Source: CBDFLA01 sp965248915 (GTDB taxonomy: Bacteria; Pseudomonadota; Alphaproteobacteria; M2410). From it: DNA of 64,000 nucleotides. Position numbers and translations under genes: made by a program. Location of the stretch: NCBI GenBank assembly GCA_965248915.1, contig OZ252216.1, positions 2,170,001 through 2,234,000 of the forward strand, read 5' to 3'. The notes below the pieces were generated by a model. It saw nothing but the letters and a program-made list of their open reading frames with translations. It ran no database searches and was not told where the DNA came from. Positions 50,558 to 60,243 of the stretch are shown here, piece by piece. How positions within the stretch are numbered: position 1 is the stretch's first letter; the number at the start of each line of letters is the position of its first letter.

Positions 50558-51571
50558 ATGACCGACCAAACCTACGAGATCTACGGCGGACTAGGATCAC
50601 CCTACTCGATGAAAATGCGGGCGATTTTTCGGTACCGTCACATCACTCATGTCTGGATCCAAGTAGGCGACACACATCAAAACCTGTTCAAAGAAGTAAA
50701 AGCCCCCGTCATCCCGATCATCAAATACCCAGACGGTTCGGTTCACAATGACTCGACCCCAATGATTTTCGATCTGGAAGAGCGTCATCAAAACGGCCGC
50801 TCTATCGTTCCAGAAAATGAGGCTCATGCTTTTCTGGCTTACTTCCTCGAAGACATGGCCGACGAATGGGGCACGAAGATGATGTTCCACTACCGTTGGT
50901 ACCGTGAACGCGATCAAAAGCAAATGAGTGAGTGGCTGGCATACGATCGACTACGTGGCCAAGGCCGTGACACCATTTTGTCTGCTGCAAGTGTTTTCAA
51001 GGACCGCCAAGTCGGCCGCATGGCATTGGTTGGATGCACGGAACACAACTGCGGGCTTATTGAAAAGACAGCACACATGGCGCTGGACCTCCTTGATTCT
51101 CACGTGACCGACGATCTCTACTTGTTCGGCACCCGCCCTTCATTGGCGGACTTCAGTTGGTACGGCCAACTCTCGCAATTAACAGTCGATCCCACACCCG
51201 AACTGATGATGCGCAAAGATGCACCATTCGCGTATCGCTGGATTGCCAATTTGGACGATGCCTCCGGCGTTGTCGGCCAATGGAACGATGTCGACAAGCG
51301 TTTGCCCCGTGCGGTCAATGGTCTTTTGGAAATGGCCGGGCACGTCTATCTGCCGTTCTTGGTGGCAAACGCACAAGCCATCGAACAGGGCAGCGAGACG
51401 TTCCATTTCTCAGCTTACGGACTGCCCTATTCGCAAGGCGCCTTCAAGTATCAGGTGAAATGTCTGGCAGAGCTGAGATCGCGCATGTCGAATTTGAGCG
51501 ATGATGCGAAATCTTACCTCGAACCAATCCTACGCGACAGCGGCTGCTGGGAAACATTGACGGCAGAATAG
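50558..51571 (+). CDS. Long glutathione S-transferase-family protein (second paralog)
   Basis: The 337-residue protein is a GST-like enzyme with a thioredoxin-fold start (YEIYGGLGSPYSMKMRAIFRYR), a PVIPIIKYPDG cis-Pro strand, and NDSTPMIFDLEERHQ at the glutathione gamma-glutamyl site. A helical C-terminal domain follows, with DDLYLFGTRPSLADFSWYGQL as in GST C-domains. As in the gene at 1619-2725, there is an extra C-terminal part of about 100 residues, and shared LEERH and FHYRW blocks show common ancestry. The ATG at 50558 has AAGGAAG upstream. The substrate is unknown. Confidence 0.78.
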   Translation: MTDQTYEIYGGLGSPYSMKMRAIFRYRHITHVWIQVGDTHQNLFKEVKAPVIPIIKYPDGSVHNDSTPMIFDLEERHQNGRSIVPENEAHAFLAYFLEDMADEWGTKMMFHYRWYRERDQKQMSEWLAYDRLRGQGRDTILSAASVFKDRQVGRMALVGCTEHNCGLIEKTAHMALDLLDSHVTDDLYLFGTRPSLADFSWYGQLSQLTVDPTPELMMRKDAPFAYRWIANLDDASGVVGQWNDVDKRLPRAVNGLLEMAGHVYLPFLVANAQAIEQGSETFHFSAYGLPYSQGAFKYQVKCLAELRSRMSNLSDDAKSYLEPILRDSGCWETLTAE

Positions 51572-51582
51572 TCTATTCGACG

Positions 51583-52434
51583 CTAGTCATGCATCCGGAT
51601 CAAGCCCTCTTGGGCAACCGTTGCCACTAACAAACCGTCCCGTGTGTAAATACACCCTCGATTGATACCCCGCGCGCTTGAAGCAGCCGGACTGTCTTGG
51701 GCATAGAGCAACCACTCATCCATCTTGAAGGGATGATGGAACCACATCGCGTGATCAAGGCTCGCGGTTTGCAACTTTGGATTCATAAAGCTCGCATCAT
51801 GCGGCAGCAAACATGTGTCCAATAATGTCATATCGGAGGCATAAGCCAAGACACATTGCTGCAAGAGAATATCATCTCCCACGGGCGCCGTTGCTTTCAT
51901 CCACACATGTTGCTGCGGCTCACTCCGACCAGGATTGAACATATCACGCGGGTCCACAGGACGTGTTTCAATGGGGCGATCCCGCAACCATCGCTTCACA
52001 TAGTCCTCTGGGAGACGGTCCACAATTTCCTTGCGAAGCCCAAGCTCACTCTTGAGACCTTCCGGCGGAGGCACATCACCAACGTCAATCTGATGCTCAA
52101 ATCCCTTTTCAGGCACTTGATAGGAAACCGCCATGGAAAAAATCGCCCGACCTTTTTGAATGGCCACAACGCGACGAGTTGTAAAACTCCGACCGTCTCT
52201 AATCCGATCAACCTCGTAAATGATTGGAGTTTTCGGATCCCCTGGGCGCAAGAAGTAGGCGTGCAAGGAATGGGCGGTTCGCACCTTGTCCTCAACAGTT
52301 CGGCCTGCCGCCACCATCGCCTGCCCGATTACTTGACCGCCATAAACCCGCTGCCAGCTTTCCTGCGGTGAAATACCGCGAAAGAGGTTCTCTTCTAAAC
52401 GCTCCAGGTCGAGTAGGGCCAACACTTCATCCAT
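51583..52434 (-). CDS. tesB: Acyl-CoA thioesterase II
   Basis: The double-hotdog thioesterase of about 283 residues hydrolyses medium and long acyl-CoA. Motifs: LALLDLERLEENLFRG at the start, RVYGGQVIGQAMVAA, HSLHAYFLRPGDPKTPIIYEVDRIRDGRSFTTRRV (the first hotdog, conserved in TesB), and ASLDHAMWFHHPFKMDEWLLYAQDSPAASSARG with the acidic catalytic site near the second domain. The start at 52434 matches the family; the frame also allows a GTG at 52491, so the N-terminus is uncertain. It converges on the GST-like gene. Confidence 0.9.
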   Translation of the reverse strand: MDEVLALLDLERLEENLFRGISPQESWQRVYGGQVIGQAMVAAGRTVEDKVRTAHSLHAYFLRPGDPKTPIIYEVDRIRDGRSFTTRRVVAIQKGRAIFSMAVSYQVPEKGFEHQIDVGDVPPPEGLKSELGLRKEIVDRLPEDYVKRWLRDRPIETRPVDPRDMFNPGRSEPQQHVWMKATAPVGDDILLQQCVLAYASDMTLLDTCLLPHDASFMNPKLQTASLDHAMWFHHPFKMDEWLLYAQDSPAASSARGINRGCIYTRDGLLVATVAQEGLIRMHD

Positions 52435-52673
52435 GGCAGACAGACTTGCAAGCTGCTCTTGGCGTTCCTTTAATGAAAAGTTGTGCGACACGTCGTTGGG
52501 CTCCAGTCAATTCGAACTCGCCGCCACAGTGACCGCGAAACCATCGTAGAGGTACATAACCAATTCGACCGGTCAAGAAAAACGAGGTATGTCTAAGGGG
52601 TAAACGGCCAACCGGTGATCGATAACACCTGGCTCACCGATGAGTAACGGTTGGCGGCACGAAAGGACGAAAT

Positions 52674-53009
52674 ATGCTGTTTGTTGCCAAGACGCTTCTC
52701 GCCGCATCCATCATTGCCTTTGCATCCTGGTTGGCGGGGAAGCGACCGGAGCTCGCAGGTTTCATCATTGCGCTCCCCCTGTCGACCATGCTGGCCCTAG
52801 CCTTCACTTACGGCGAATTTGGTGATCCGAAGGCCAGTGTCGCCTTCGCAAAAAGCGTGTTTGTCTCCGTGCCCTTATCGATGACGTTTTTCATTCCCTT
52901 CCTTCTGGCGGACCGACTCAATATCGGCTTCTTAGCCTGTTACGGCTTAGGCATAGCTTTCCTTATTGCCGCCTATTTCGCCCATCGATTCTTGGTGAAT
53001 TTCATTTAG
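52674..53009 (+). CDS. Small four-helix inner-membrane protein
   Basis: The 111-residue protein is almost wholly hydrophobic, with four predicted membrane helices (about residues 4-20, 25-45, 58-80, 85-108). The loop GKRPELAGFIIALPLSTMLALAFTYGEFGD resembles DUF3147-family members. A transport or channel role is only a guess. The ATG has AAAGGA upstream. It is divergent from tesB and convergent with an SDR gene, whose end overlaps its last four bases (53006-53009). Confidence 0.6.
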   Translation: MLFVAKTLLAASIIAFASWLAGKRPELAGFIIALPLSTMLALAFTYGEFGDPKASVAFAKSVFVSVPLSMTFFIPFLLADRLNIGFLACYGLGIAFLIAAYFAHRFLVNFI

Positions 53010-53776
53010 AAATTGACCCTATCGGTAATCGCACCGTCCACGACCATATTGATGCCGGTCGTGAACGAGGATCGTGGGCTAGATAAGAACACCGCCGCAT
53101 CAGCGATGTCTTGCGGCGTTCCCATACGGCCGGTCGGATTGCGCTTGATCATCGACTGAAAGAAGTCCGGCATGTTCTTTTCAATTTCGTGCCAGACGCC
53201 ACCTTCGAAGTAGACTGTGCCGGGCGAAATAATGTTAGCGCGCACGTGGTTAGGAGCATTCTTCTTCGCAACGCCGCGCAAGTAGTGAACCAATGCCGCT
53301 TTCATCGCACCGTAGGCACTAGGCTCAGCCGAGTTCACCGACGACACAGAGGATATCGCGACAATTGAAGCGTCTCCGTTTTCCTTTGCCGACGCTTCAA
53401 GCATCGGCAGCGCTGCATCAACGGCGTTGACCGCGCCCATCACATCGACATCGAGCATCTTGCGCCATTGATCCGGACCTGCCCCTTGTACGAGCGCGCT
53501 CGCATTTGAAACCAGGATATCGAGACCGCCAAGCTCTTTGCCTGCACTTTCGACCCAGCTCCTCAACCCATCACCATCACCAATATCAACCGCAGCTCCG
53601 ATGGCTGTTACACCTTTTGAAGCGAGTGCTTCTGTTGCTTCAGAAATCTGGTCCTTGTTGCGCGCACAGATCGCTACATGGCAGCCCTCATCGGCCAGCG
53701 TATCTGCAATGGCCCGCCCTATTCCTCTTGTACCACCAAGCACAATGGCGCGTTTGCCTTTTAGATCAAGGTCCAC
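53006..53776 (-). CDS. SDR-family oxidoreductase
   Basis: This 256-residue classical SDR starts at GTG with AGGGAGAGAG upstream. It has GGTRGIGRAI (TGxxxGIG variant with GGT), SNAS in place of the NNAG motif, the catalytic ISSVSS Ser, AYGAMK with Tyr and Lys, and the C-terminal FTTGINMVVDGAITD. The SNAS variant and VYFEGGVWHEIEKNMPDFF loop suggest a distinct substrate pocket. Unlike the SDR at 10050-10865 all catalytic residues are present. The substrate is unknown. It lies 18 bases downstream of the M50 protease gene on the same strand. Confidence 0.85.
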   Translation of the reverse strand: MDLDLKGKRAIVLGGTRGIGRAIADTLADEGCHVAICARNKDQISEATEALASKGVTAIGAAVDIGDGDGLRSWVESAGKELGGLDILVSNASALVQGAGPDQWRKMLDVDVMGAVNAVDAALPMLEASAKENGDASIVAISSVSSVNSAEPSAYGAMKAALVHYLRGVAKKNAPNHVRANIISPGTVYFEGGVWHEIEKNMPDFFQSMIKRNPTGRMGTPQDIADAAVFLSSPRSSFTTGINMVVDGAITDRVNF

Positions 53777-53794
53777 GTCTCTCTCCCTCTATGT

Positions 53795-54934
53795 CTAAAG
53801 ATCTACTTTCAATTCGAGCAGTCGCAGCATGTCCTTCAAGGCGACGATGCCCAACAATTGTCCATCCTGCATAACCAACAAACGAGAATTCCCGGTCCGG
53901 TTCATGAGCGATAAAGCCCGTGTTGAATCCACATTAGGTGCAATTGTATTGTCCGTCGTCAACGGCTCCATAATCGAACCGATATCTTTTTGATCCCATT
54001 CGCTTTGCGGAATTGATTTCACGCGCTTTGAGACCACCAACCCTTGCACCTTATCCTGATCGACGACCGGGTAGACATCATGGAATTGGTTGTAAAGGTA
54101 GTTCTCAACAAACGAAGTCACCGAAATGTGTGATGGAACTGTAATGGGATCTCGCACCATGAACTTCCACACCGGTTCGCCCCTCAAAATGCGTTGCGTA
54201 TCTTGTTGCATGATGGCGGCGTTCGCCGCTCCCCTTAGGAAGAGACCGATCAATGCCCACCAGAGGCCACCAATCACATTCCCTGTAATGAAGAAGAAAA
54301 CACCTGACATGATGAAGGCAATGCCAAACCCGCTGCCGATACGCGCCGCCGTCACGGTCGCGGACCGATTGTCCCCCCGGATGTACCAAAGAGCAGCCCG
54401 CAATGCGCGCCCGCCATCCAAGGGAAACGCAGGCAACATATTGAATATCGCTAGAATCAAATTGATCAGTGCGAGATAAGATAACACCATGGCCACAGGA
54501 ACCAGTGTGTCGGGCAATGCGGTCGCCTCGGCCATGTTTCCAAAGGCCCACCAAAGAAACAGGCTCATCAAGGGGCCAGCAATCGCCATCAAAAATTCTG
54601 ATACCGCACTCGGCGGCTCTTCTTCCATTTCAGCAACACCGCCAAAAATGAAAAGAGTAATGCCTCGTATCTTCATGCCGAACCGGCGCGCTACAACCGA
54701 ATGTGACAATTCGTGTAGGACAATAGAAACGAACAGGCCCATCGCACCTGCCGCACCCATAATCCAGTAAATGTTGTTCTCAAACCCGGCGGCACCTTCT
54801 TTGGCAGCCACGACTGAAGGAAAATACCCAGTGGCAAGGGACCATGTGACAAGGAGCGCCAGAAACACCCAACTGAAATCAACCTTGATGTCGAAACCTA
54901 GTAATTTGAAAAGCGTTACAGATCGACCCAACAT
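53795..54934 (-). CDS. Site-2-protease-family (M50) membrane protease with CBS domains
   Basis: The 379-residue protein has an M50B rhomboid-like zinc protease core with about six membrane helices. The zinc motif HELSH (H74, E75, H78) and the second motif NMLPAFPLDGGRALRA with D173 are intact. The C-terminal 130 residues form a pair of CBS domains (MVRDPITVPSHISVTSFVENY; IMEPLTTDNTIAPNVDSTRALSLM), which sense adenosine compounds in other proteins. This SpoIVFB-like layout is common and the substrate is unknown. Downstream on the same strand is an SDR gene. Confidence 0.9.
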   Translation of the reverse strand: MLGRSVTLFKLLGFDIKVDFSWVFLALLVTWSLATGYFPSVVAAKEGAAGFENNIYWIMGAAGAMGLFVSIVLHELSHSVVARRFGMKIRGITLFIFGGVAEMEEEPPSAVSEFLMAIAGPLMSLFLWWAFGNMAEATALPDTLVPVAMVLSYLALINLILAIFNMLPAFPLDGGRALRAALWYIRGDNRSATVTAARIGSGFGIAFIMSGVFFFITGNVIGGLWWALIGLFLRGAANAAIMQQDTQRILRGEPVWKFMVRDPITVPSHISVTSFVENYLYNQFHDVYPVVDQDKVQGLVVSKRVKSIPQSEWDQKDIGSIMEPLTTDNTIAPNVDSTRALSLMNRTGNSRLLVMQDGQLLGIVALKDMLRLLELKVDL

Positions 54935-54967
54935 AGATCTAATTCACCTCACCCAATGGCACGTTGA

Positions 54968-57115
54968 TCATTCTCCCGGACGATACGCCCGCTTAATCTC
55001 AGGCTCAAGGTCCTCAAAGTCAAACAAGACCGGTTTGAGCCGCTCTTCCGCAAAAAGTACGGTTTGATCGTCATAATGGACCGACATCTTGTCAAGTGTT
55101 GCCGACCCAAATTGGTGAATACTCCGCGACGACATCCGTCCTTCACTATCCCACTCTACAAAGTATATCAGCGTATCCCCAGCCATCGCTGTCAATTTGT
55201 TGTCATTGTCGAGCTCATACCCCGCATATATTGCCCGAAGCGTGTCGGGTCCGCCACTAAGCCCGAGGTCTACATCGCCCCGACGCAAACGATTGATATC
55301 GCCCCAGGACACTTCAAGGGAGCCAAAATGATGACGTAACATGCTCGCCACATCAAGAAGCACAGCGACTTTATCGTCGACGGTTTCGATCTTTTCTTCA
55401 CCGCCCAACACGCGGCCACCAGTTAGAATCGCCAGAGCCGCTTGCTCATCTTCTTGTTCGGTTGTGAGTGTCCAAGCCCGCAAGATGACCTGTGCCGTCG
55501 CCAGGTCACTATCTGACTCAGCTTCGATCGAGACAAGCTCTTCTACGAGTGCTACCAGCTCCGAAGAAGCAGAATACTTGTTATCAAATTTGTAAGTGAG
55601 AAATTCTGAACCTGAAATATCAATGTCCGCCCCAAACAATTCGAGCGCACGGTAAGCCCGGTTGGTCATGGACGTTTCAATGCCAAAGGTTTTGGGAAAA
55701 CGCTCTGGATCCATATCGCCATCAGGGGCGGTCGCGCGAAAAGGGGTATTGTTGGCATTGATCACAAATCCAGCGTCCGGATTGACGAGAAAGGGCAAAG
55801 CCTCGAAGGGCACATAGTCAGACCAAATGGCATCGGACTGATCCCCGGGTAAGAGCCCCTTCCAGTCATACTTTGGATCACGGTCTGGCATCCGCGCATT
55901 ATACAAATAAGCGATGTTTCCCTCAGCATCCGCATAGACATAATTAATGCTTGGTTGTGCATTAATCCGCATCGCGTCGCGCCAAGCCTCGAAGTCGTGC
56001 GCTTTGTTGAGTTTGTAGAATTGATGCACCTGGCGTATCTCATCCATCCCCGCGTGCCGTATGGCAAATGCACCATGGTCCAGATTGAACACAGGCCCAT
56101 GTTCCGACCAAATCACATCGCGCTTGAATACCCAGGAAAACGGGCCGAAGAGCTTGACGCGAAGGGGCGCTTCACTGATCTCGAAGTCACGCCAAGCGCC
56201 GTCCAACAAATACTGTTTGTCATTGTCTGGATTGAGCGTGAGCTTGTAAACGTCGACCAGGTCCGGCGCGTTGACTGTACTTGCCCATCCCAGCTTCTGG
56301 TTGTGCCCATGAAAGATGACAGGACTGCCGGGAAACACACCGCCCGCCATGTCCCATCCTTCATCCGACTTTAGCCGCACTTCATACCAAGCTACGGGAC
56401 CAGCGAAGGGTTGATGTGAATTTACGAGCAAACGTGTGGCACCGTCTGCTGACCGGTTTGGTGCCACAGCGATCGCATTCGATCCAACAGGCGCTTTCGA
56501 ATTCGTCAGGAGTTCAAACGTCGTCTCTTTCGGGCCTTGGTCTATAAACCCATTGGGATCAAAGATCTTGGCAAGGTCCCGTTCAATACCGAAGAAAAAG
56601 GGCGTGCGAAAAACGAAGCCCGCCACGACATCTTTACCTGTAACAGGAAACAACCCGCGCCAGACTTTATTCGGATGCTTTGCCGCATAGGAGTTTATGC
56701 CATCAGCATAGGCCTCAACCATAGCACGGGTTGCGAGAGGCAAGTCCGTATCGTATCTGGTTTCGACCAAGTCCCAGACGCGGAAAAATTGGATCAAGTA
56801 ATCGGTCTGCGCTGCCTGCTTGCCCTTGTACTTCGCCAACGTCCCGCGTGACATGGCCAAGACTTCTTGGGTCGTTTCCCAGTCATCTTCCATATGAGCA
56901 AACCCGAGTCCAAAAGCGACATCCACATCTTGTTTCCCATAGATGTGCGGCACGCCCCAATTGTCACGGTAGATCGTCACATCAAAACCATCAGCCTTGC
57001 GCTGCTCGACAGCCGGATCCAATCGAGCTGGCATTGGTGTCCACGACAAGACCCCAAGCACTATGGCCGCGACAAGCAGAACAAACCCTATTCCCGCAGA
57101 TGCCCGTTTCAACAT
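54968..57115 (-). CDS. Penicillin-acylase-family N-terminal nucleophile hydrolase
   Basis: The 715-residue precursor has a membrane or signal segment (residues 7-26). The alpha part follows (RDNWGVPHIYGKQDVDVAFGLGFAHMEDD). The maturation site is G211/S212 in APVGSNAIAV; Ser212 should become the N-terminal nucleophile after self-cleavage. The beta part contains VNSHQPF, FPGSPVIFHGHNQKLGWAST, NYVYADAEGNIAY and FVINANNTP, all family blocks. Known relatives hydrolyse penicillins, cephalosporins, or acyl-homoserine lactones (quorum quenching); the substrate here is unknown. It acts in the periplasm. Confidence 0.88.
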   Translation of the reverse strand: MLKRASAGIGFVLLVAAIVLGVLSWTPMPARLDPAVEQRKADGFDVTIYRDNWGVPHIYGKQDVDVAFGLGFAHMEDDWETTQEVLAMSRGTLAKYKGKQAAQTDYLIQFFRVWDLVETRYDTDLPLATRAMVEAYADGINSYAAKHPNKVWRGLFPVTGKDVVAGFVFRTPFFFGIERDLAKIFDPNGFIDQGPKETTFELLTNSKAPVGSNAIAVAPNRSADGATRLLVNSHQPFAGPVAWYEVRLKSDEGWDMAGGVFPGSPVIFHGHNQKLGWASTVNAPDLVDVYKLTLNPDNDKQYLLDGAWRDFEISEAPLRVKLFGPFSWVFKRDVIWSEHGPVFNLDHGAFAIRHAGMDEIRQVHQFYKLNKAHDFEAWRDAMRINAQPSINYVYADAEGNIAYLYNARMPDRDPKYDWKGLLPGDQSDAIWSDYVPFEALPFLVNPDAGFVINANNTPFRATAPDGDMDPERFPKTFGIETSMTNRAYRALELFGADIDISGSEFLTYKFDNKYSASSELVALVEELVSIEAESDSDLATAQVILRAWTLTTEQEDEQAALAILTGGRVLGGEEKIETVDDKVAVLLDVASMLRHHFGSLEVSWGDINRLRRGDVDLGLSGGPDTLRAIYAGYELDNDNKLTAMAGDTLIYFVEWDSEGRMSSRSIHQFGSATLDKMSVHYDDQTVLFAEERLKPVLFDFEDLEPEIKRAYRPGE

Positions 57116-57249
57116 GAAATCCCCAATTTTGGCTTTTGATGAACTCTAGGGCACCTCCCGGCTTTGTCCACCAGGAAACCATGCGGGGGCCATGACAGAC
57201 CAGGCCATAGGCGTTAGGATGGCCCACACAATCGCGGGGGGATTCTCAG

Positions 57250-58428
57250 ATGAATAATAAGGTTCGCATCGCGCTCATAAGCATCGCAGCACTGGTCGCC
57301 ATAGGACTTGCCTACGTATTCCTAGTTCTGCCCGGCAGGTTAGAAGCGTCCATGAACAAAATTGCCGCCCATGAGCCCTACGAAATTACCACCGAGGCGC
57401 AAACCCTTCACGAGACACTTATCGTCGGTGATCTCCATTCCGACACCTTATTGTGGAACCGTGACATTCTTCAAAAATCCGAACGTGGACATGTCGATGT
57501 CCCGCGATTGCGCGAAGGTAATGTCGCTTTGCAAGTTTTTCCCGCCGTCACCAAGGTTCCAGCCGGGATAAACTACGACGCCAACACGGGCGACAGTGAC
57601 AACATCAAATGGCTCGCCATGGTTCAACTTTGGCCCATCAGCACGTGGACAAGCCTTAACGCGCGGGCACTCTACCAATCAAAGAAACTCCACCGTGCGG
57701 CGAACCGGGCGCCGGAAGCGTTGAAAGTGATCCGCAATAAGAGTGATCTTCAAGACTTGTTTGCTGCAAGATTGGGCGGTACGAAAACCGTCGGCGCTCT
57801 CCTCTCATTTGAAGGGGCCCATGCGCTCGAAGGCGATCTCGCAAACATCGACACGCTTTACGACGCAGGCTATCGGTTGATGGAGCTTCATCACTTCTTC
57901 GATAACGAACTCGGAGGGTCACTCCACGGCACCAGCGGCGGCGGCCTCACCGATTTCGGACGCGATGCCGTTCAAGCCATGGAGGCAAAAGGCATCATCA
58001 TCGATGTCGCTCACTCATCCGAAGCCGTCGTCGATGAAGTTCTAGCCATGACTTCCCGACCGGTTGTTGTTTCCCATACCGGCCTCAAAGGCACCTGCGA
58101 CTCCGCACGCAACATTTCCGACGACCACATGAAACGCATTGCCGCCGCAGGCGGGTTGATCGGTATTGGATATTGGGACGGCGCTGTTTGTGAAATCATG
58201 CCAGCTGGCGTCGTCGCTGCCATCAGGTATGGTATAGACCTTGTGGGCGTTGAACACATTGCGCTGGGTTCTGACTATGATGGCTCCACAGAAGTTTCCT
58301 TCGACACATCCGAATTGGTCGTACTCACCCAAACCATGTTGAACTATGGGTTCAGCGAACGCGAAATTCGAGCCGTCATGGGCGGCAATCTTGCTTGGTT
58401 CCTCGCCAACAACCTGCCGGAGGAATAG
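57250..58428 (+). CDS. Membrane-anchored M19 dipeptidase
   Basis: The 392-residue protein has a membrane anchor at residues 7-27. The amidohydrolase-type barrel has all zinc ligands: H63 and D65 (GDLHSDT), the bridging E188 (SFEGAHAL), H255 (DVAHSS) and H276 (VSHTG). Further GSDYDG and the NLAWFLANNL end are family hallmarks. It should cleave dipeptides, possibly with D-residues, in the periplasm. It is divergent from the penicillin-acylase-family gene by about 130 bases and is followed after only 2 bases by an SDR gene. Confidence 0.9.
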   Translation: MNNKVRIALISIAALVAIGLAYVFLVLPGRLEASMNKIAAHEPYEITTEAQTLHETLIVGDLHSDTLLWNRDILQKSERGHVDVPRLREGNVALQVFPAVTKVPAGINYDANTGDSDNIKWLAMVQLWPISTWTSLNARALYQSKKLHRAANRAPEALKVIRNKSDLQDLFAARLGGTKTVGALLSFEGAHALEGDLANIDTLYDAGYRLMELHHFFDNELGGSLHGTSGGGLTDFGRDAVQAMEAKGIIIDVAHSSEAVVDEVLAMTSRPVVVSHTGLKGTCDSARNISDDHMKRIAAAGGLIGIGYWDGAVCEIMPAGVVAAIRYGIDLVGVEHIALGSDYDGSTEVSFDTSELVVLTQTMLNYGFSEREIRAVMGGNLAWFLANNLPEE

Positions 58429-58430
58429 TC

Positions 58431-59255
58431 TTGGGGAAACTCAAAGGCAGAACCGCCATTGTGACAGGCGCCGGTCAAGGAATTGGGCGCGCCATTGCCC
58501 TCAAGCTCGCCCATGAAGGCGCCAACATAGTTGCCAACGATTTGGAAGACGAACCCCTCATCAGCCTTAAATCAGAGATCGAGCAAATGGGCGTTGGATT
58601 CCTCGCCGTGCCGGGTGACATAACGAAGGACGATTTCGGCGATCGGATCGTCGAACAAACCGTTAACAGCTTCGGTAGGTTAGACATCCTTGTCAACAAT
58701 GCCGGATACATTTGGAACGCACGCATCGCCAAGCACACCGACGAGCAATGGCAAGCGATGATGGACGTTCATGCCGCTGCACCCTTTCGAATTCTTCGCG
58801 CGGCAGGAAGGTATTTTGACGGTATCGCGAAGAGCGACGAAGGCAATCCACCTTACGCGCGCAAAGTCGTCAACGTTTCCTCTATATCAGGTCTCTATGG
58901 CGAGGCGACCCAAGTGAGCTATTCCGCCGCCAAATCCGCGCTCGTCGGACTGACAAAGTCCCTTGCCAAGGATTGGGGCAGACATAACATCACGGTCAAT
59001 TGCGTCGCTTTTGGCTTCATCAAGACACGCCTCACCCAATCCTTTGACGACACCATCCCAGAGATTGAAATAAAGGGGCGAAAACACCGCGTCGGCTTGC
59101 CGGCCCAGGGCGCCGACCTCTTGAAAGCCATGATTCCATTGGGCAGAGCAGGCACGCCGGAAGAAGCGGCCGGCGCTGTCATGCTTTTCTGCTTACCAGA
59201 ATCTGATTACGTAACCGGTGAGGTCTTAGTCGCCAGCGGGGGCTTGCGCCACTGA
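58431..59255 (+). CDS. SDR-family oxidoreductase
   Basis: This classical SDR of 274 residues starts at TTG 58431, 8 bases after GGAGG and 2 bases after the dipeptidase stop, so the two are coupled. It has TGAGQGIGRAI, NNAGYIWNAR, catalytic Ser in VNVSSISG, SYSAAK with Tyr and Lys, and a C-terminal SDYVTGEVLVASGG motif. FabG-like. The longer upstream frame lies inside the dipeptidase gene and is not used. The last 30 bases overlap the end of the convergent HpnM-like gene. The substrate is unknown. Confidence 0.88.
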   Translation: MGKLKGRTAIVTGAGQGIGRAIALKLAHEGANIVANDLEDEPLISLKSEIEQMGVGFLAVPGDITKDDFGDRIVEQTVNSFGRLDILVNNAGYIWNARIAKHTDEQWQAMMDVHAAAPFRILRAAGRYFDGIAKSDEGNPPYARKVVNVSSISGLYGEATQVSYSAAKSALVGLTKSLAKDWGRHNITVNCVAFGFIKTRLTQSFDDTIPEIEIKGRKHRVGLPAQGADLLKAMIPLGRAGTPEEAAGAVMLFCLPESDYVTGEVLVASGGLRH

Positions 59256-59978
59256 TCTTGTTTCGCCATTGCGTCCGTAGAGATCGTCGATCTGTCCGTT
59301 CAATGCCTCAACAAGTGCATCGTATCCGTCCTGACGCAAGATTGTGGAGTAATCCGACCTGCGCGTGGCAACCTCTGAAATCGTCGAATTCAAATAGACG
59401 TCGAAGACACGCCATTTTTCATCGCGTTCGACTAACAGATAGTTGAGTTTCACGTCTTCATCTTCCGCTCGCACAATTCTCGTGTGAACGAGTTTTGTCC
59501 TCTTCGGACCATCAGTGACTTTGTCGATCACAAAAGAAACATCACTTTCATGCGTGAACCGGTCTGCCAACGTCGCGGCTTGGAGCAGGTGCAAGGTTTC
59601 GACATACTGGTTTTTTTGTTCGTCAGACCAGCGACGCCACTTCAGTCGACCAATCGTGCGGCGCGCCAACAACTCCATGTCAAACGCTTCCCAAACGGCA
59701 GGTCGAATGATTTCCAATCGCCCTAGAAACCCGCTGGCCGCATCGGATTGAATGGCACTGGCAATGGCGGCGTTGAAGATCTCAATCGTCGCGCTCGCCG
59801 CATTGGCATCCGCATCATCTGTGCTTTCTTCAGAAGCAACATCGACGGTGCCTGAATCGACGGCACTTTCATCCGAGGTAGGAACACCAGCGCCCTCTTC
59901 TTGGGCCCAAGCAATTCCAAAGGACACAATGAACAATAGACCGGCAGTCGGCCCCCATAGAAAAGTCCGGTTTTTCAT
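59226..59978 (-). CDS. HpnM/MlaC-like periplasmic lipid-transport protein
   Basis: The 250-residue protein has a signal peptide (about residues 1-25, cleavage after AWA). An acidic stretch (ESAVDSGTVDVASEESTDD) precedes the MlaC-type domain: MELLARRTIGRLKWRRWSDEQKNQYVETL, then VRAEDEDVKLNYLLVERDEKWRVFDVYLNSTISEVATRRSDYSTILRQDG, all hallmarks of the Ttg2D/MlaC family, whose hopanoid-cluster member is HpnM. It would shuttle lipid across the periplasm. The divergent gene at 60244 is an HpnN-type RND protein, the usual partner. Overlaps the convergent SDR by 30 bases. Confidence 0.82.
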   Translation of the reverse strand: MKNRTFLWGPTAGLLFIVSFGIAWAQEEGAGVPTSDESAVDSGTVDVASEESTDDADANAASATIEIFNAAIASAIQSDAASGFLGRLEIIRPAVWEAFDMELLARRTIGRLKWRRWSDEQKNQYVETLHLLQAATLADRFTHESDVSFVIDKVTDGPKRTKLVHTRIVRAEDEDVKLNYLLVERDEKWRVFDVYLNSTISEVATRRSDYSTILRQDGYDALVEALNGQIDDLYGRNGETRSVAQAPAGD

Positions 59979-60243
59979 AACTCTACCTTAGCTAATCCCC
60001 AAGAAATCCTACACCAGAACTCATGTCTCGCCTCACAGATTTTTGCACCCTATCAAGGATTGCTAACTACACTTTCAACACTGAAATGCTCAGATCGGCC
60101 CTTTTACGGGGACAAGAGCGGTCTGAACGTTCACGATGTGTCGAGTAGCCGTTGCAAAACTCAACATATTGTGGACATTAGGTGAAACTGAGGCAAATCA
60201 GGGGCGACCGCGGGGCGGCTTGCGGTTCCCGTTGAGGGGGCAA

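Noticed and set aside
51856..52371. Open frame of 171 codons antisense to tesB.
   Set aside because: tesB is well supported and the antisense product resembles no protein family.
60136..60243. Thirty-six in-frame codons before the HpnN-like start.
   Set aside because: They lack family resemblance, while GAGGGGG directly precedes the ATG at 60244.
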